The translations under genes were made by a program, and so were the position numbers. From Diabrotica undecimpunctata (lineage: Eukaryota > Arthropoda > Insecta > Coleoptera > Chrysomelidae): a stretch of DNA of 64,000 nt. The DNA is taken from positions 22,904,741-22,968,740 of the forward strand of contig NC_092805.1 in the NCBI RefSeq assembly GCF_040954645.1, in the 5' to 3' direction. The notes under the pieces were generated by a model. The model did no database searches, was not told the DNA's origin, and saw only the letters and a list, made by a program, of their open reading frames with translations. Shown here in pieces: positions 33,868 to 45,299 of the stretch. Each line of letters starts with the position of its first letter. Positions within the stretch are counted from its first letter, which is position 1.

Positions 33868-35480
33868 TTAATATATGGTATACAGCCAAATACAGGAACG
33901 TAGATTCCTTGTGGATTTTAAATATTCTGTTTTCTTCATGCTGACTTGTAACCCCCATTTTATATATTCTCTGTATAGACGCTTTATCATAAATTCTAGA
34001 TCATAAGAATCTTGCGCTAGGACGACTTGGTCATCCGCAAAGTTCAGGGAGAACAGTACGTCATTTCCTATGGGGAATATATAAATTGCCTGCCTCAATA
34101 TATAAATTAAACAGTAATGGTAACATACTGCATCCTTGTCTTATTCCTTTAGTTACTTTTATTGGCCCTGATAGTCAATTTCCTATTTTTAGGTAAGTAG
34201 TGTTATCCCTGTATATTTCTGTGATTATTCCTAAAAGGTATAGACTAATGCCGAGTTGTCACAATTTATGTCTTGAAACTGTATCATACGCCTTTTCTAG
34301 GTCGATGAAGGCTAGATGTACTTCGGTACCAACCGCTATTATTTTTTATATTAATTGTTGGATTATAAACAAGTTATCAGTGCCAGATCTACCAGGCGTA
34401 AATCCATTCTGGTCTTCGCTGTTTAGATGTCCTACATTATCTTGTATTTTTCCAATCTTTCCAAACAATCTCCCGAAAGTAGGTAGGTCACTTAATCCTC
34501 TGTAGTAGTTAGGATCTTTTCGACTGCCCTTTTTAGAGACGGACACTTGGTGAGCGGTTTTCCATTCAGATGGTGCTTTGAATGACAATTTGCCATTCAA
34601 TTCAATGGCATGTGAATCAATGCTGCCAACAATAATTTGTTGGCAGCATTGATTCACTAGAAAAGTTATTCGTTCTATTAGGAGTGGACCTCCTGCTTTA
34701 AGTAACTCTACAGCTATATTTCCAGGTCCTGGAGATCGCCCGTTTTTCATTTTAATTAATGCAGTACGAACCTCGTTGTTAGTAGTATTAATGGTACTAT
34801 TTGTTTGTCTCTCCATACTGTATTCCCCTCTTCCTTGGAATAAATTTTTAGAGTAAGTTTAACACTTTTCTATAGGAATTAAGTTGCTTAAGGAGTTATG
34901 GGTGTTTTTCTTTTCAGAAATTGTTTTTTGTTTCTTTTATTTGATTGCGCACTTCTCCGTTTTTCCTTTGATATGTTACTCTATTACTAGATGTTTTATT
35001 TGTTATCCATTTCTTATATATTTTGTTTTTTTTCTTGAATAGTTTCTTTTATGTTTTCTGTCATCCATGGCGGTTAGTGGTGTTTTTTGTCGTCGTTCTC
35101 TGTTCTTAATACTTCATAATCAATTGTTTTTATTATCGTTTTGAGGTTGTTGTATTCTTGTTCTACATCCATATTTCTTTCCATCTCATATAGTTCCATT
35201 TCTAATCTAGAATGAAAAAGATGTTTAATACTTGGTTGGAATAAAAGGTGCAATTTATACCGTTCTCTAATTTATTCTCACCGTTTTATACTGTGTAGTA
35301 TTGTTTCTCTCACTTTCGGTGTTCTGTTTGTAGTATTGTTTAAATGGGCACAAAATATTAGCTAAAAGAAAGTAATGATCTTTCCCACAGTTAGATTCTC
35401 TCTTTACTCTGCAGTCTTGGCACTTGGCAGTCTTGGCAGTCTTTTGATTTCTCTCATTATTTTATAGTCTATGATCAACT
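33868..35480 (-). pseudogene. LINE relic, endonuclease end through RT
   Basis: On the minus strand, from 35480 down: VKRESNCGKDHYFLLANI-like endonuclease C-terminus, a linker with WMTENIKETIQEKK (about 35065), then EVRTALIKMKNGRSPGPGNI, EWKTAHQVSVSKKGSRKD, NGFTPGRSGTDNLFIIQQLI (34760-34350), FIDLEKAYDTVS region (about 34310), KGIRQGCSMLPLLFN (about 34140) and LNFADDQVVLAQD (34045-34010). The FADD active site is intact but frameshifts break the frame. The outer part beyond the RT is missing. Confidence 0.7.
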
Positions 35481-35539
35481 TCTGTTGGAGTGAAGGTCGT
35501 TCCCAAGTGTATTTATGAATACCTTTATGTTAGAATTGG

Positions 35540-35850
35540 GTATTCATTATTTTTAAACCAAAAAAAGTTGACAGAACTCATCTCGAAAGAAATAAACATC
35601 TCGATATTAATAAGAGAACTAAGCTGTACGGCAACATTACACCCCATTGTGATGTACACCGTAGAAACAAGGCCTGACTAGCAGAACAAAACGAATAATG
35701 GAAACAACAGAGAGGAATGTATCAAGAAGGATAATCGACTAAACATGGGATAAACATGTTGATAGAATAGCGCAAAACAAAACATACTCCAGAGAAGTCG
35801 CCAATAAGTCGAAGAAGCATTGGACTACCTAAAAACGCTGATGTGAATGC
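35540..35850 (+). pseudogene. LINE C-terminal fragment
   Basis: PIVMYTVETRPD at 35640-35680, followed in a shifted frame by METTERNVSRRI and HVDRIAQNKT, matches the region after the RT in the LINE at 59885-60770 (RPIMTYPSETRPD and METVEMRVLRRI). It is short and broken. Confidence 0.55.
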
Positions 35851-37242
35851 TTAGAAATTACCGAAGATTGAACAATTTTGCATATTTAGGAAAAACAAAG
35901 CTGTAATATTAAAAAATTTATCCAGACTCGTGCAAAACGTTAATCGAAAATTTCGACAATGGTATGCAATACAGTACCTACTATAAACGTAGTGGATGCT
36001 ACTTGCTAGTGGTCCTAATATGCTGTTCCGTACGCAACACTATAGTCTTTAGTTTGTGAATTAGCTAAATGTTCAATATTTTAACCTAATTATTTTTACC
36101 AAACTACATCCTGTTGGTAGTTAAAGGTTTTCAAGCAGGACAATTTTTAAATATAAACTTATTTCCAAATCAAATAAGTTTTCCTGTAATGTTTAGATTC
36201 ATTGTTAATACGGTCCTGTATGTGAAATGCGCTAAATCTATATTAAATACTTCGAGCACCCGTATCATTAAGCAAGTTGTCAATTATATCATTACCGGCT
36301 TGTAATTATACAGTTTTGCCCTTAGAATATACCACCGCCACCATCACAGCCTGTTTCGTTATAGAGAAAAGGAACGGAGCCGAGTGCATAATAGCCGTCT
36401 ACTTGATAGAAGCAGAAATGAAAAGAAGTTTACAAAATCTTTTGATATTTTCAAAATGGCACTCCGCGAGAGCGCCATGTCTTTTTTTCATTCGGATATT
36501 CACAGTTCCCTTTTGCGATAAGGGCACAAGGCCAAAAGCAGAAGGCACTTGAGAGGTTTTTGCAAAAAGTCGTTCGTTAGGATTAGTGACAGCATGGGGG
36601 TTATTATAATTATTAGATAAGTGATTTTTGTTTTTCACCGCGGATCTTTACGATACGAGACACAACTTTTTAGATGGCAGATGATTAAGCAAGCGAAAAA
36701 TCTTTTACACGATTTTTTTTTCAAAGTTGTTTTTAATTTTCATTCTTTCACGTAATTAAAAAAACCAGGTACACCAGGTGTTACTACAAAATAGTGATGG
36801 TATAGAAAACTACACATAGGATCTGTGAGCTTGATATATCGTCAATTAAGAAAGCTGTGGATTTTTAGATAGCATATACAGCTATGTCCCATTTGGAGCG
36901 AATCCACAGAAACGTTTCAAATTAAAATTCTCAGAGTGATAACCAGAGTCAGACAAATATGTAGGCTCAAAAGTAAGATATATGCACATATATATGCATA
37001 TTAATTGTGTCACTTTACCACTTATATTACTATACTATACTAATTATTCTTAAAAACCTCCTTAAAAAAATGCTAAAAAACGTTATTTTTTACAACCCCC
37101 TACATTCTTTTAGATCAAATCATCGATTGTTGGCATTATTTCCAATGTTTTATTTCCCCGCAAAAATAAAAAGGCTAAAATCAATTTGATATCAAATATA
37201 AAATATACCCAAATATTCTTGTCAATAACAGTGGTAACATAG
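35851..37242. other. No recognisable feature
   Basis: Long stretch without an identifiable gene. A GC-richer block at about 36310-36560 gives overlapping frames on both strands but no motif that I recognise. Confidence 0.35.
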
Positions 37243-37244
37243 TA

Positions 37245-40200
37245 GCCCAGTCTGGTTAAAAAAAAGGTGGAAAAATGTTTCGCAGATATCTGAAGCTTTT
37301 AAGACATAGGTGGGGGATACTAGATGATGAATAGATGAAAAGATTTTTTTTTTTTACCTTGCGTTTTTTTTAAACAATAATTTATGGTCACAATTTGATT
37401 TTTTGTCTATAAATTTTTTTCCTTATATTTTAAATAAACAATATTTATATCATTTTTTTATGTCAAGAATATATTTATTTTCCCGATTTTTTAATTAAAA
37501 TTGATAAATAATTTACAGAGATATTTGCAAAAAAGCAGTTTTTTTGCACTAATTTATAAATTTTATTAATTTTTTTATTAACAAAATAAAATGGTGTTAA
37601 TACATTTAAACATCAAGGAATTACCATCTTTTAGATTTGTGCGAAATTTCCCCTCGATCGGTCAAATATTTTATAAGTTATTTAATTTGTTTATCCCTGA
37701 GGCTAATTATTTAAACTATTGAGCTTGCCCTATGCATGATGCTAGACACATTCAGCAAATTTAATAGGATTATTTAGGACTTAGACTATCTCAGAAGTTA
37801 AATGTATATTCAGTTTTCATCGAAATTATTTACAAAATAAACGTTTGAAAAAGGGGTATGTTTTTTACTTATAAACAATTGTAATAACTTCTATATTTTT
37901 CAAGCTACAGACTTGTACGTACAACCATTGAATAGGTGGTAAAAAAGCTAACATTAAAAAATAAAAAACCTTTTATGACCAATAGGAACGAAGTTAGTGA
38001 CTATTTTTAAAAAAATCATATCTCCATTGTTTATAAACATTAAGAGTAAAATTTGCACAAATTTTGAATAAAAATCTAAACTTTATATTGAAACTTATAG
38101 CTATAAAATTTATCTAATTTTTCGAAACGACGGTACTTTAGAAAGATCGACATAGGAAAGTGGAGAGGATATTATCTGTTTCAGCTCCGTTTTTTTTTCG
38201 GCATCGGAACTTGAAACAACAAATTGCAACAAGTAGGAAAAATTTACATTATCTCGGCTTCCTTTGCAGCTGCAAGCCTCTTTTTTTTATTCTGGGGTAG
38301 CTCGTCGAAATATGAATAAGTACCTAGTTTTCACTGGCCGAAAAATATGGGAAAACTCGGAAAAATTGAGTCCATTTGAAATTCACCCTAAATACTTACT
38401 TTTTTTAATTTGCTCGAATAGTCTGTCGCAGTATTAATAATGATGACATAATTTTCACCCCCCATAAATCTCGGAAAATCCCGGAAAATCAACATATGTT
38501 TTTTCATTTTATATCAATGATGTAATAATACTTATATATTTTATAAATTAAATTTCAGGTAATTTTTTACACATTATATTATTATATTCCTTATATTAAT
38601 TATAATTGTTTGTATTTTTATAATTAACAATATTGATTTTTATTCTATTTTTCTTACAAATATGATATACAATAATAATCTAATCTGCCTTACTGCTTTG
38701 ATAAAATAAGTCGATTTTTTCATCACTTGCCTTATTAAATTTTGCAATGTTTATTGAACTTTACTATTTTTATTTTCTTTACATACATTGGTTTAAAAGT
38801 TAAAATTTGGTTCATTTATTCGACTTCACTGTCAGGTCTGAACCATTTTGTTGCAGGTTGTTTGTCTTCACTTATTAAGTCAGTCTTTCCATACAAAAAC
38901 ATATTAATGGGCGATCTTAATGCCAAGGTGGGTCAAGGTAAGGTAGGACAATAAGTAGGAAAATATGGGCTTGAAAACAAAAATGACAGAGGAGATCGAT
39001 TGATTCAATTTTGCCAAAGTGAAGACTTCGTAATAACAAATACCTTTTTCAAATTACCTCCTCGACGGTTATATACATGGACATCTCTACAACACACCAA
39101 AGAAAAAATAGTGAGAAATCAAATAGACTACATTATGATAGCAAGGAGGTATCATAATCCTGTTAAATGTACTAAGACGTACCCAGGAGCTAATATAGGC
39201 TCAGATCATAACCAGGTAGTTACTGTGATAGAGGCGAGACCAAAAAAGATTAGAAGACCACACAGAAAGGCACTAGATTTAAATAAACTTAGAAACAAAA
39301 ATATACGACAAGAAACAGGAGAAGAAATAAATGAAAACCTCCGTTCAGTGGAGCAACAAATTAACGATACAAACAATGTTAACCAAAAATTAAAGTACAT
39401 AAATACAGCTATACAAACAGCAGGAAAGAAACATCTTACAAAAACAATAACAAAGAATAAGGGGTGGATGACACAAGATATACTAGACTTGATGGAACAA
39501 AGAAGAAAGATGAAGAATTACCCAGACAAATACAAAGAAATAAATAAACACATAAAAAAGAGAATAAAAGAAGCCAAAGAGGAGTGGATTAAAGAACAAT
39601 GTGAAGAAATGGAAACCTATGAGAAAAAGTACGATGCGTTCAATATGCACAAAAAAGTAAAAGAGATAACAGGAAGCATAAAGAAATGCCAAATAGGTAA
39701 ACTTAAAGACAAAGATGGAAATCTTATTGTAGATCTAGAGAATAAAATAAAAAGATGGACAGAATATCTGAATGAATTATTTGAAGACGATAGAAACAAC
39801 TTAACTCAGATAATCAATGCAACTGGGCCAGACATATTGAAAGAATAAGTAGAATACGCAATAAGAAACGCTAAAAATGGAAAAGCAAATGGACCTGATG
39901 AAATTCCTACAGAATTGTTGAAGCTTTTGAATAATAAATCCGTAACCATAATATTAAATTTTGCAGCGGGGAGCCAAAACAGTTTCCCCTCCACTTTCCT
40001 ATGTCGATCTTTCGAAAGTAATTTCGTTTCGAAATGTTTTAAGTTTCGAAAAATTGGATGAATTTTATAGCTATAAAATTCAACATAAAGTTTAGATTTT
40101 GATTCAAAATTTGTGCAAATTTTACTTCTTAATGTTTATAAATAATGGAGATATTATTAACAAAAAAATTGTCGCTAACTTCGTTCCTATTGTTATTTTT

Positions 40201-40894
40201 TTTGTTAAATGTGAGTTTTTTTTACCAGCTATCTAATGTTTGTACGTACAAGTCTGTAGCTTGAAAAATGTAGAAGTTATTACAATTGTTTATAAGTAAA
40301 AAACATACCCCTTTTTCAAACGTTTATTTTTTAAATAATTTCGATGAAAACTCAATATTCATTTAACTTCTGAGATAGTATAAGTCTTAAAGAATTTTAT
40401 GAAATTTGATAAATATGTCTAGCATCATTCATAGGGCAAGTTCAATGGTTTAAATAATTAGTCCCAGGGATAAACAAATTGAATAACTTTTAAACTGTTT
40501 GACCGATCGGGGGAAAATTTCGCACAAATTGAAAGGACGGTAATTCCTCAATGTTGAAATGTATTAATAACATTTTATTTTGTTAATAAAAAAATTAATT
40601 AAATTTATAAATTAGTGCAAAAAAACTGCTTTTTTGCAAATATCTCCGTAAATTATTTATCAATTTTAATTGAAAAAACGGGAAAATAAAGATATACTTG
40701 ATATAAAAAAATGGTATAAATATTGTTTATTTAAATTATAAGGGAAAAAACTTATAGCTAAAAAATCAAATTCTGACCATAAATGATTGTTTAAAAAAAA
40801 ACGCAAGGTAAAAATAGGAGTATCTTTTTATCTATTCGTGAAATAGAAAACATTTTGCCGTGAAATCGATGATTTTTGTATAACCAGACTGGGC
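37245..40894. mobile_element. 3.65-kb fold-back element with ~0.93-kb arms
   Basis: The termini are GCCCAGTCTGGTTA at 37245 and its complement TAACCAGACTGGGC ending at 40894, with TA outside on both sides (37243-37244 and 40895-40896). The arms run to about 38192 and from about 39966. They share long blocks such as AAAGATCGACATAGGAAAGT, GTAATTCCTCAATG-like segments and the GACCGATCG region. The arms carry no gene. The interior (38193-39965) holds a LINE segment. The TA borders suggest a Tc1/mariner-type enzyme moved it. Confidence 0.8.
38845..39962 (+). pseudogene. LINE endonuclease segment enclosed by the fold-back
   Basis: YKNILMGDLNAKVGQGKVG, one stop, then an open frame from 39000 to 39848: LIQFCQSEDFVITNTFFKLP, LYTWTSLQHT, RNQIDYIMIARR, CTKTYPGANIGSDHNQVVTV (Asp-His of the APE active site), a Lys/Glu-rich linker with KGWMTQDILDLMEQRRKMKN, then a stop and YAIRNAKNGKANGPDEIPTE (RT start). 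It breaks off at about 39962, exactly where the right arm begins. Both the 5' start and the whole RT are missing. A LINE normally keeps its 3' end, so this is unusual. Confidence 0.8.
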
Positions 40895-40896
40895 TA

Positions 40897-42000
40897 TAGG
40901 TAAGTGATTGAAAACATGCATTATAGTACATTTGAAAATAATTAATTCTCTAGCAAAGGTCTAAATACATGGTTGGTCACTGCAGAAAAAACGTAATAAT
41001 TGATACCTTCTTATCTGAATATTCACTCGACTTTAACACTTTAAGGACCGGGGTATTTTGGCTTACCTTTACTTTTTTGCATAATAGGCACAATGTAGTG
41101 CGTAACAAGAACTTACTACTTTTTAAAAACAAATCTATTGTTTTGTTTATAAGTTATTTCCGTGTACAGATTTGATACACGTTGGCCAAGAAAAACCACT
41201 TTCCCATTTCCGTTTATACGGGTTCATGTGTACCAAATCTAAATGCACGTAAATTCACTTAAAAAATACAAAATTTAAGAGAAATTCAATTTATTAAGTA
41301 TTTTTTTGTCAAAGAAACTTAATGGATATTAAAAAACATTTAACGGAAATATAATTGTATTGATCTTGACATCCCGTGCATGTGAAACTTGTTAAATGTT
41401 CATGTAGAAGGGAGCATCATGTACATTTAACACTAAAGTTTTCATTGGGACGGTTAAATGACACTTACATTTCACAGGAGTAAAATAAGACATTTGTGAC
41501 ATTTTTACTACACAGGTGAACTTATTAATATCGCTTTTTTATTATAGAATTAACAATTCTGCGAATTATAATCACAGGACTTTACAAACACAACCTGTTA
41601 ATCTTCTTAACTAAAATGATTCACAATCTGCAAAACACGTTCTGCCGCTTGGACATTTTAATCCTTTCTAAGAAAGTTGAGGGCTTATCAATTGACCCTC
41701 TCCTTTCTGGAAATTGTAAATATTTTGTACCTGTAGAGTAGAGATTACGTACTTATATCATTTGTTAATTAAAATGAATGATTAAAAATTTTAGGTAAAA
41801 CCCAAACATTTTCAGAACAAAGCTGAATATTTTATTTTAGAAAATTTCCGTCACTGTTTTATGATGTTATATTGGGTTTTATCTAAGGTACAATAAAATT
41901 TGTGCTATATCAATATTTTTCAAATGTATTGATGGTGGTGGCGTTTTTTGAAAATCTGCATGTCAATTATAAAAAAGACTAGAAATGAATCAGTATATAC
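40897..42000. other. No gene; contains a repeat shared with the hAT
   Basis: The only item I can support is the segment at about 41655-41765, the reverse complement of 9325-9425 inside the hAT element. The remainder is AT-rich non-coding sequence. Confidence 0.45.
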
Positions 42001-42590
42001 CTGTACCTCGGAGGGATACAACACTATGTCCATTTTTTTCAATTTTGACTTTTGTTTTTCACTAATAATCAACTTTCATCATCAACATTCATGTTATTTA
42101 AAAGAATAGAACACTAGGTCCTCAACCATTTGCTAATTGAAATAGTGACCTTTAAAAGAATACCAAGTCCATTTTCACTTCTCCCAAGTTCTATCCCCAG
42201 AGCGATAGAAGGCCATGTGGACTGTTTTATTCCTCTACACATGTGAATTACCCCCGCACATTGTGTTGCATATCTCTATGATGACATGTAGACTGCTAGT
42301 GATCTAATAATAGTACTTTTGCCATTTATGATGTGTTTACTGTTGTTTGTTACTAATAATAAGAATAATATACCTACCATAACTCTCGTGGGAGAAAGAT
42401 TCTTGAACTACTGAAAAGTTCTGCAAATACTTCTACTGCATTTACACATAAGCTACCTTTTTGCTCATTATTTTTAAATTATTAAAAAACATAACCTTAA
42501 AAAGTTAATGTAGTGATTTAGTACCAACCTTAGACTAGCAATATTATAAAATATAATTTAAAACCAATATTATAAGCCTAGTTTTCTTTC

Positions 42591-42741
42591 AGAATTAAAT
42601 AATACACCAAGCAATGATGTTTTGAATGTAGAGCATATTATTAGAGATGCCCTGAGTTTTGATGAAGAAGATGAGTCTTATATAGACAAAAGTTATGATG
42701 AACTACTCGTGGTGGAAATGAAATCGGATCTGCATTACTAA
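42591..42741 (+). other. Possible acidic exon in the unclassified transposon
   Basis: After a polypyrimidine tract and CAG, an open frame reads NNTPSNDVLNVEHIIRDA, then LSFDEEDESYIDKSYDELL, and stops at 42739-42741. The acidic composition is typical of N-terminal parts of some transposases. No donor partner was identified, so the exon is a suggestion. Confidence 0.3.
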
Positions 42742-43670
42742 AATGAGCAGATACTGTCATTCCAGGCAGTGAGACAGAAGAAATCATACTATGGTCGGTA
42801 CGACCAGAATAAAAATGTTAGCATTATTATGTTTCTTTTGAATACTCAATAAGTATCCTCAAGTAAAAATCGTCACTCAGAAGTTTATTCAATCTTTGTA
42901 TGAGCCTCAGTAGAATATCAGTTCGATTTTCAACAACATCTTCAGAATTTGTTGTTTCATTAAATCAGAATCAGTAACCAAAATGTTTATGATAAAAATA
43001 ATCCAATAAAATATAACTATACTAACAAAGTACACACAAATACTCACAATCCAATGTTATTACTGCTTGATATGGTTATACTTTAGTAACATAAACAACT
43101 TTTCTAATAAAAAAAACACAGCTATAAGGATTCGAAATATCTAAGAAAAACAAACTACAAACTTCTATGTATAACTACCAAAGTAAATCTCTGGTAAATA
43201 TCTGTAACGAAATTATTAAAAACAAAATTATATATAAGAGAATGGAAATTCCTATTAACGAAACTCACATTATATTAGAAAATACAACCAAACAATACAC
43301 ATATACAAAACATACAACAACTGTTTCTATTTTCCTTTTTTACCTAATTTATACATTTTAAAGACAGGTTCGTTATCGACTAATCACAAAAAGTATTTTT
43401 ATTCGTCCAGCCTTCAAAATATTCTTTGAATGAATCACATACTTATTTAATTAGTTGACACCAAAACATATAGAAAGCATTATAGACGATATCGATAAGT
43501 AATTGGTCAAGTAAATAACCAATTACCTGCTGTAAATTGACTCGTTTAAATGAAATAGGTGGGTCATTTAATGAATCATCATCACTCAGAAGTTTCTACT
43601 AAAGGATCACACCCACATGGAGGCGGACACTGTCGCCTCCTGTGTTTAACTGCAAGTAAAACAAAACAGC

Positions 43671-43970
43671 ATGGAAACTCTGTTATTGAAAAGTAATTTT
43701 AATGATGAAAATCAGGAAATTGACCTTGTTAGGTTTCGAAGGCGTTTGCAACTGGTATCACAAAGTCCAATACCTATATCACAACAAAAGTATAATGATT
43801 TATTGGTATTACTGCCATCTGTTCCTAAATTTTGCCATGATTTTTATAAAAACTTAAAGCATACTAGTAATACTAATAGTGACTATCCTCGAGGAGACTT
43901 ACTTGACGATCACCGAGTCATTGTCATACATAGATGTATTATAGTAAAGATGAATTGTATGATTAAATAA
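43671..43970 (+). CDS. Hypothetical 99-codon ORF in the unclassified transposon
   Basis: It starts METLLLKSNFNDENQEIDLV and contains RRRLQLVSQSPIPISQQKYN and LLPSVPKFCHDFYKNLKH. I do not recognise a domain. The phrase K-Y-N-D-L..P..HDFY-L resembles linker segments in some poorly characterised insect transposon proteins, but I cannot name a family. The frame ends within the element and may be an exon or a truncated gene. Confidence 0.4.
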   Translation: METLLLKSNFNDENQEIDLVRFRRRLQLVSQSPIPISQQKYNDLLVLLPSVPKFCHDFYKNLKHTSNTNSDYPRGDLLDDHRVIVIHRCIIVKMNCMIK

Positions 43971-44424
43971 ATTTTGTATGTCAAATAGTATTGTAGTTGT
44001 TATTGAATACCCCAAACTAAGTCTTATACTAGAATAACTTTATTAAAGGGATATAACACCATGGCCATTAAAACGGTTAAAAAACAGAAAAAAATTTGGT
44101 TTTTAATTATAACAAATGCATTATGTAGATAACAATAGATAGAATGTTCTATTAAAATTTTGTTTTAATATCTCAATAAATAGCTTCAGCAATAACACTT
44201 TTTGGTAAAAAAAAACTGCTCTCCTCTAAAGTTATGAAAATGGACGTAGTGTTGTATCCTTCCGAGGTACAGATACTATCGACTTAATTGAAAATATCAG
44301 AAGACCAAAATATAAAGAATGTGTCAGTCTCGATATGATTTTGTAAGGTTCTTCTCATAGATTTCTTTAAGTTGCCCGTTTCTTTCTAATAAGTTTGCTA
44401 GATAGCGACAAAATAAACATTTCT

Positions 44425-44580
44425 TCTTCTTCTTCAGGTACCATCTCCGCTACGGAGGTTGGCAATCATCATAGCTATTTTAATTTTTGAGGAAGTAGCT
44501 CTAAAAAGTTGTTTTGAGCTGCATCCAAACCATTTGGATAATGCCAAATAAACATTTGGAATTATTCAAATATATTCATA
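44425..44580 (-). pseudogene. LINE 3' terminal fragment with GAA tail
   Basis: On the minus strand, ATSSKIKIAMMIANLRSGDG is followed by a GAAGAAGAAGAAA tail (TTCTTCTTCTTC at about 44421-44436 on the plus strand). This is the 3' end of the GAA-tailed LINE family, 5'-truncated to about 150 bp. Confidence 0.65.
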
Positions 44581-45299
44581 TATTCAGATATTTAATTAGT
44601 TGACATTGGAAGTACGCTATTTAGAATTTATTTCTTAATGTTTTTAAATCTTAATGCTCTTTAGACGCGTGGAAAGTAGTAATAGGATGTGATTTAACAT
44701 CCCTTCCGTGCTAACCGTGATCAGTGATCAGATATATCAGTTACCAATTTCGTCACCGTCTCACAAAACGTCTCTATGTAATAATATTATGATATTAACG
44801 ATGAAGACGGTGGTCACGGTGATTAAAATCTGACGATTTAATAACAGTGAATTTTAGGAACGATAAAGTAGTACTGGTTGCCTAACTGGCTGAAAATCAC
44901 AAGGTTCTGAGTTGAACACTCTTGAAAGTCAATAATTTAGTACTATTTTCTTGTAACAAACTGTACTCGATAATTTTTTTTATGACTGAATGTGTGTTTG
45001 AGCGAGTTTATACGTTTGTACTTAGTATTAATTTGGACATTACGATTTTTATGAAGCAATGTTCCTACTGACAAAAAGTTCAATTTACTGCGAACCGATG
45101 CTGAGAAATCATATACAGTCACTGCTCAATTTATTAGACTCCCTTAGAAAATTCTAGTTTTCTGTGTTTTATAATCAATTATAATTATAACTATGTCTGC
45201 TATAAGTAAGAAATATAACACAAATGATAGTAGTAATCTTTTTGCATATTTATTAAATAAAAACAACGTAAATTATTACAATATTTTACTATAACATTA
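44581..45299. other. No recognisable gene; Tc1 left flank
   Basis: AT-rich. CAGTCACTGCTCAATTTATT at about 45115 resembles a Tc1 terminus and may be the left end of the relic that follows. I could not match it confidently with a right end. Confidence 0.35.

Larger units (their letters stand above)
42001..44272. mobile_element. Unclassified DNA transposon, 37-bp TIRs
   Basis: The left terminus CTGTACCTCGGAGGGATACA.. (42001-42037) and the right terminus (44236-44272) are inverted repeats with 34 of 37 matches. ATAC lies directly outside each (41997-42000 and 44273-44276), a likely 4-bp target duplication. Subterminal variants of GGGATAxAACACxATGxCCA recur near 44047. The interior has a candidate exon after a splice acceptor (TTTTCTTTCAG ending at 42590) and an open frame at 43671-43970, neither matching a transposase that I recognise. 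A GGAGGCG..CGCCTCC hairpin sits at 43619-43640 just before that frame. Confidence 0.75.

Noticed and set aside
36114..36638. Overlapping short frames on both strands around 36.1-36.6 kb
   Set aside because: No motif, no repeat and no conserved order. They are probably chance frames in a GC-richer patch.
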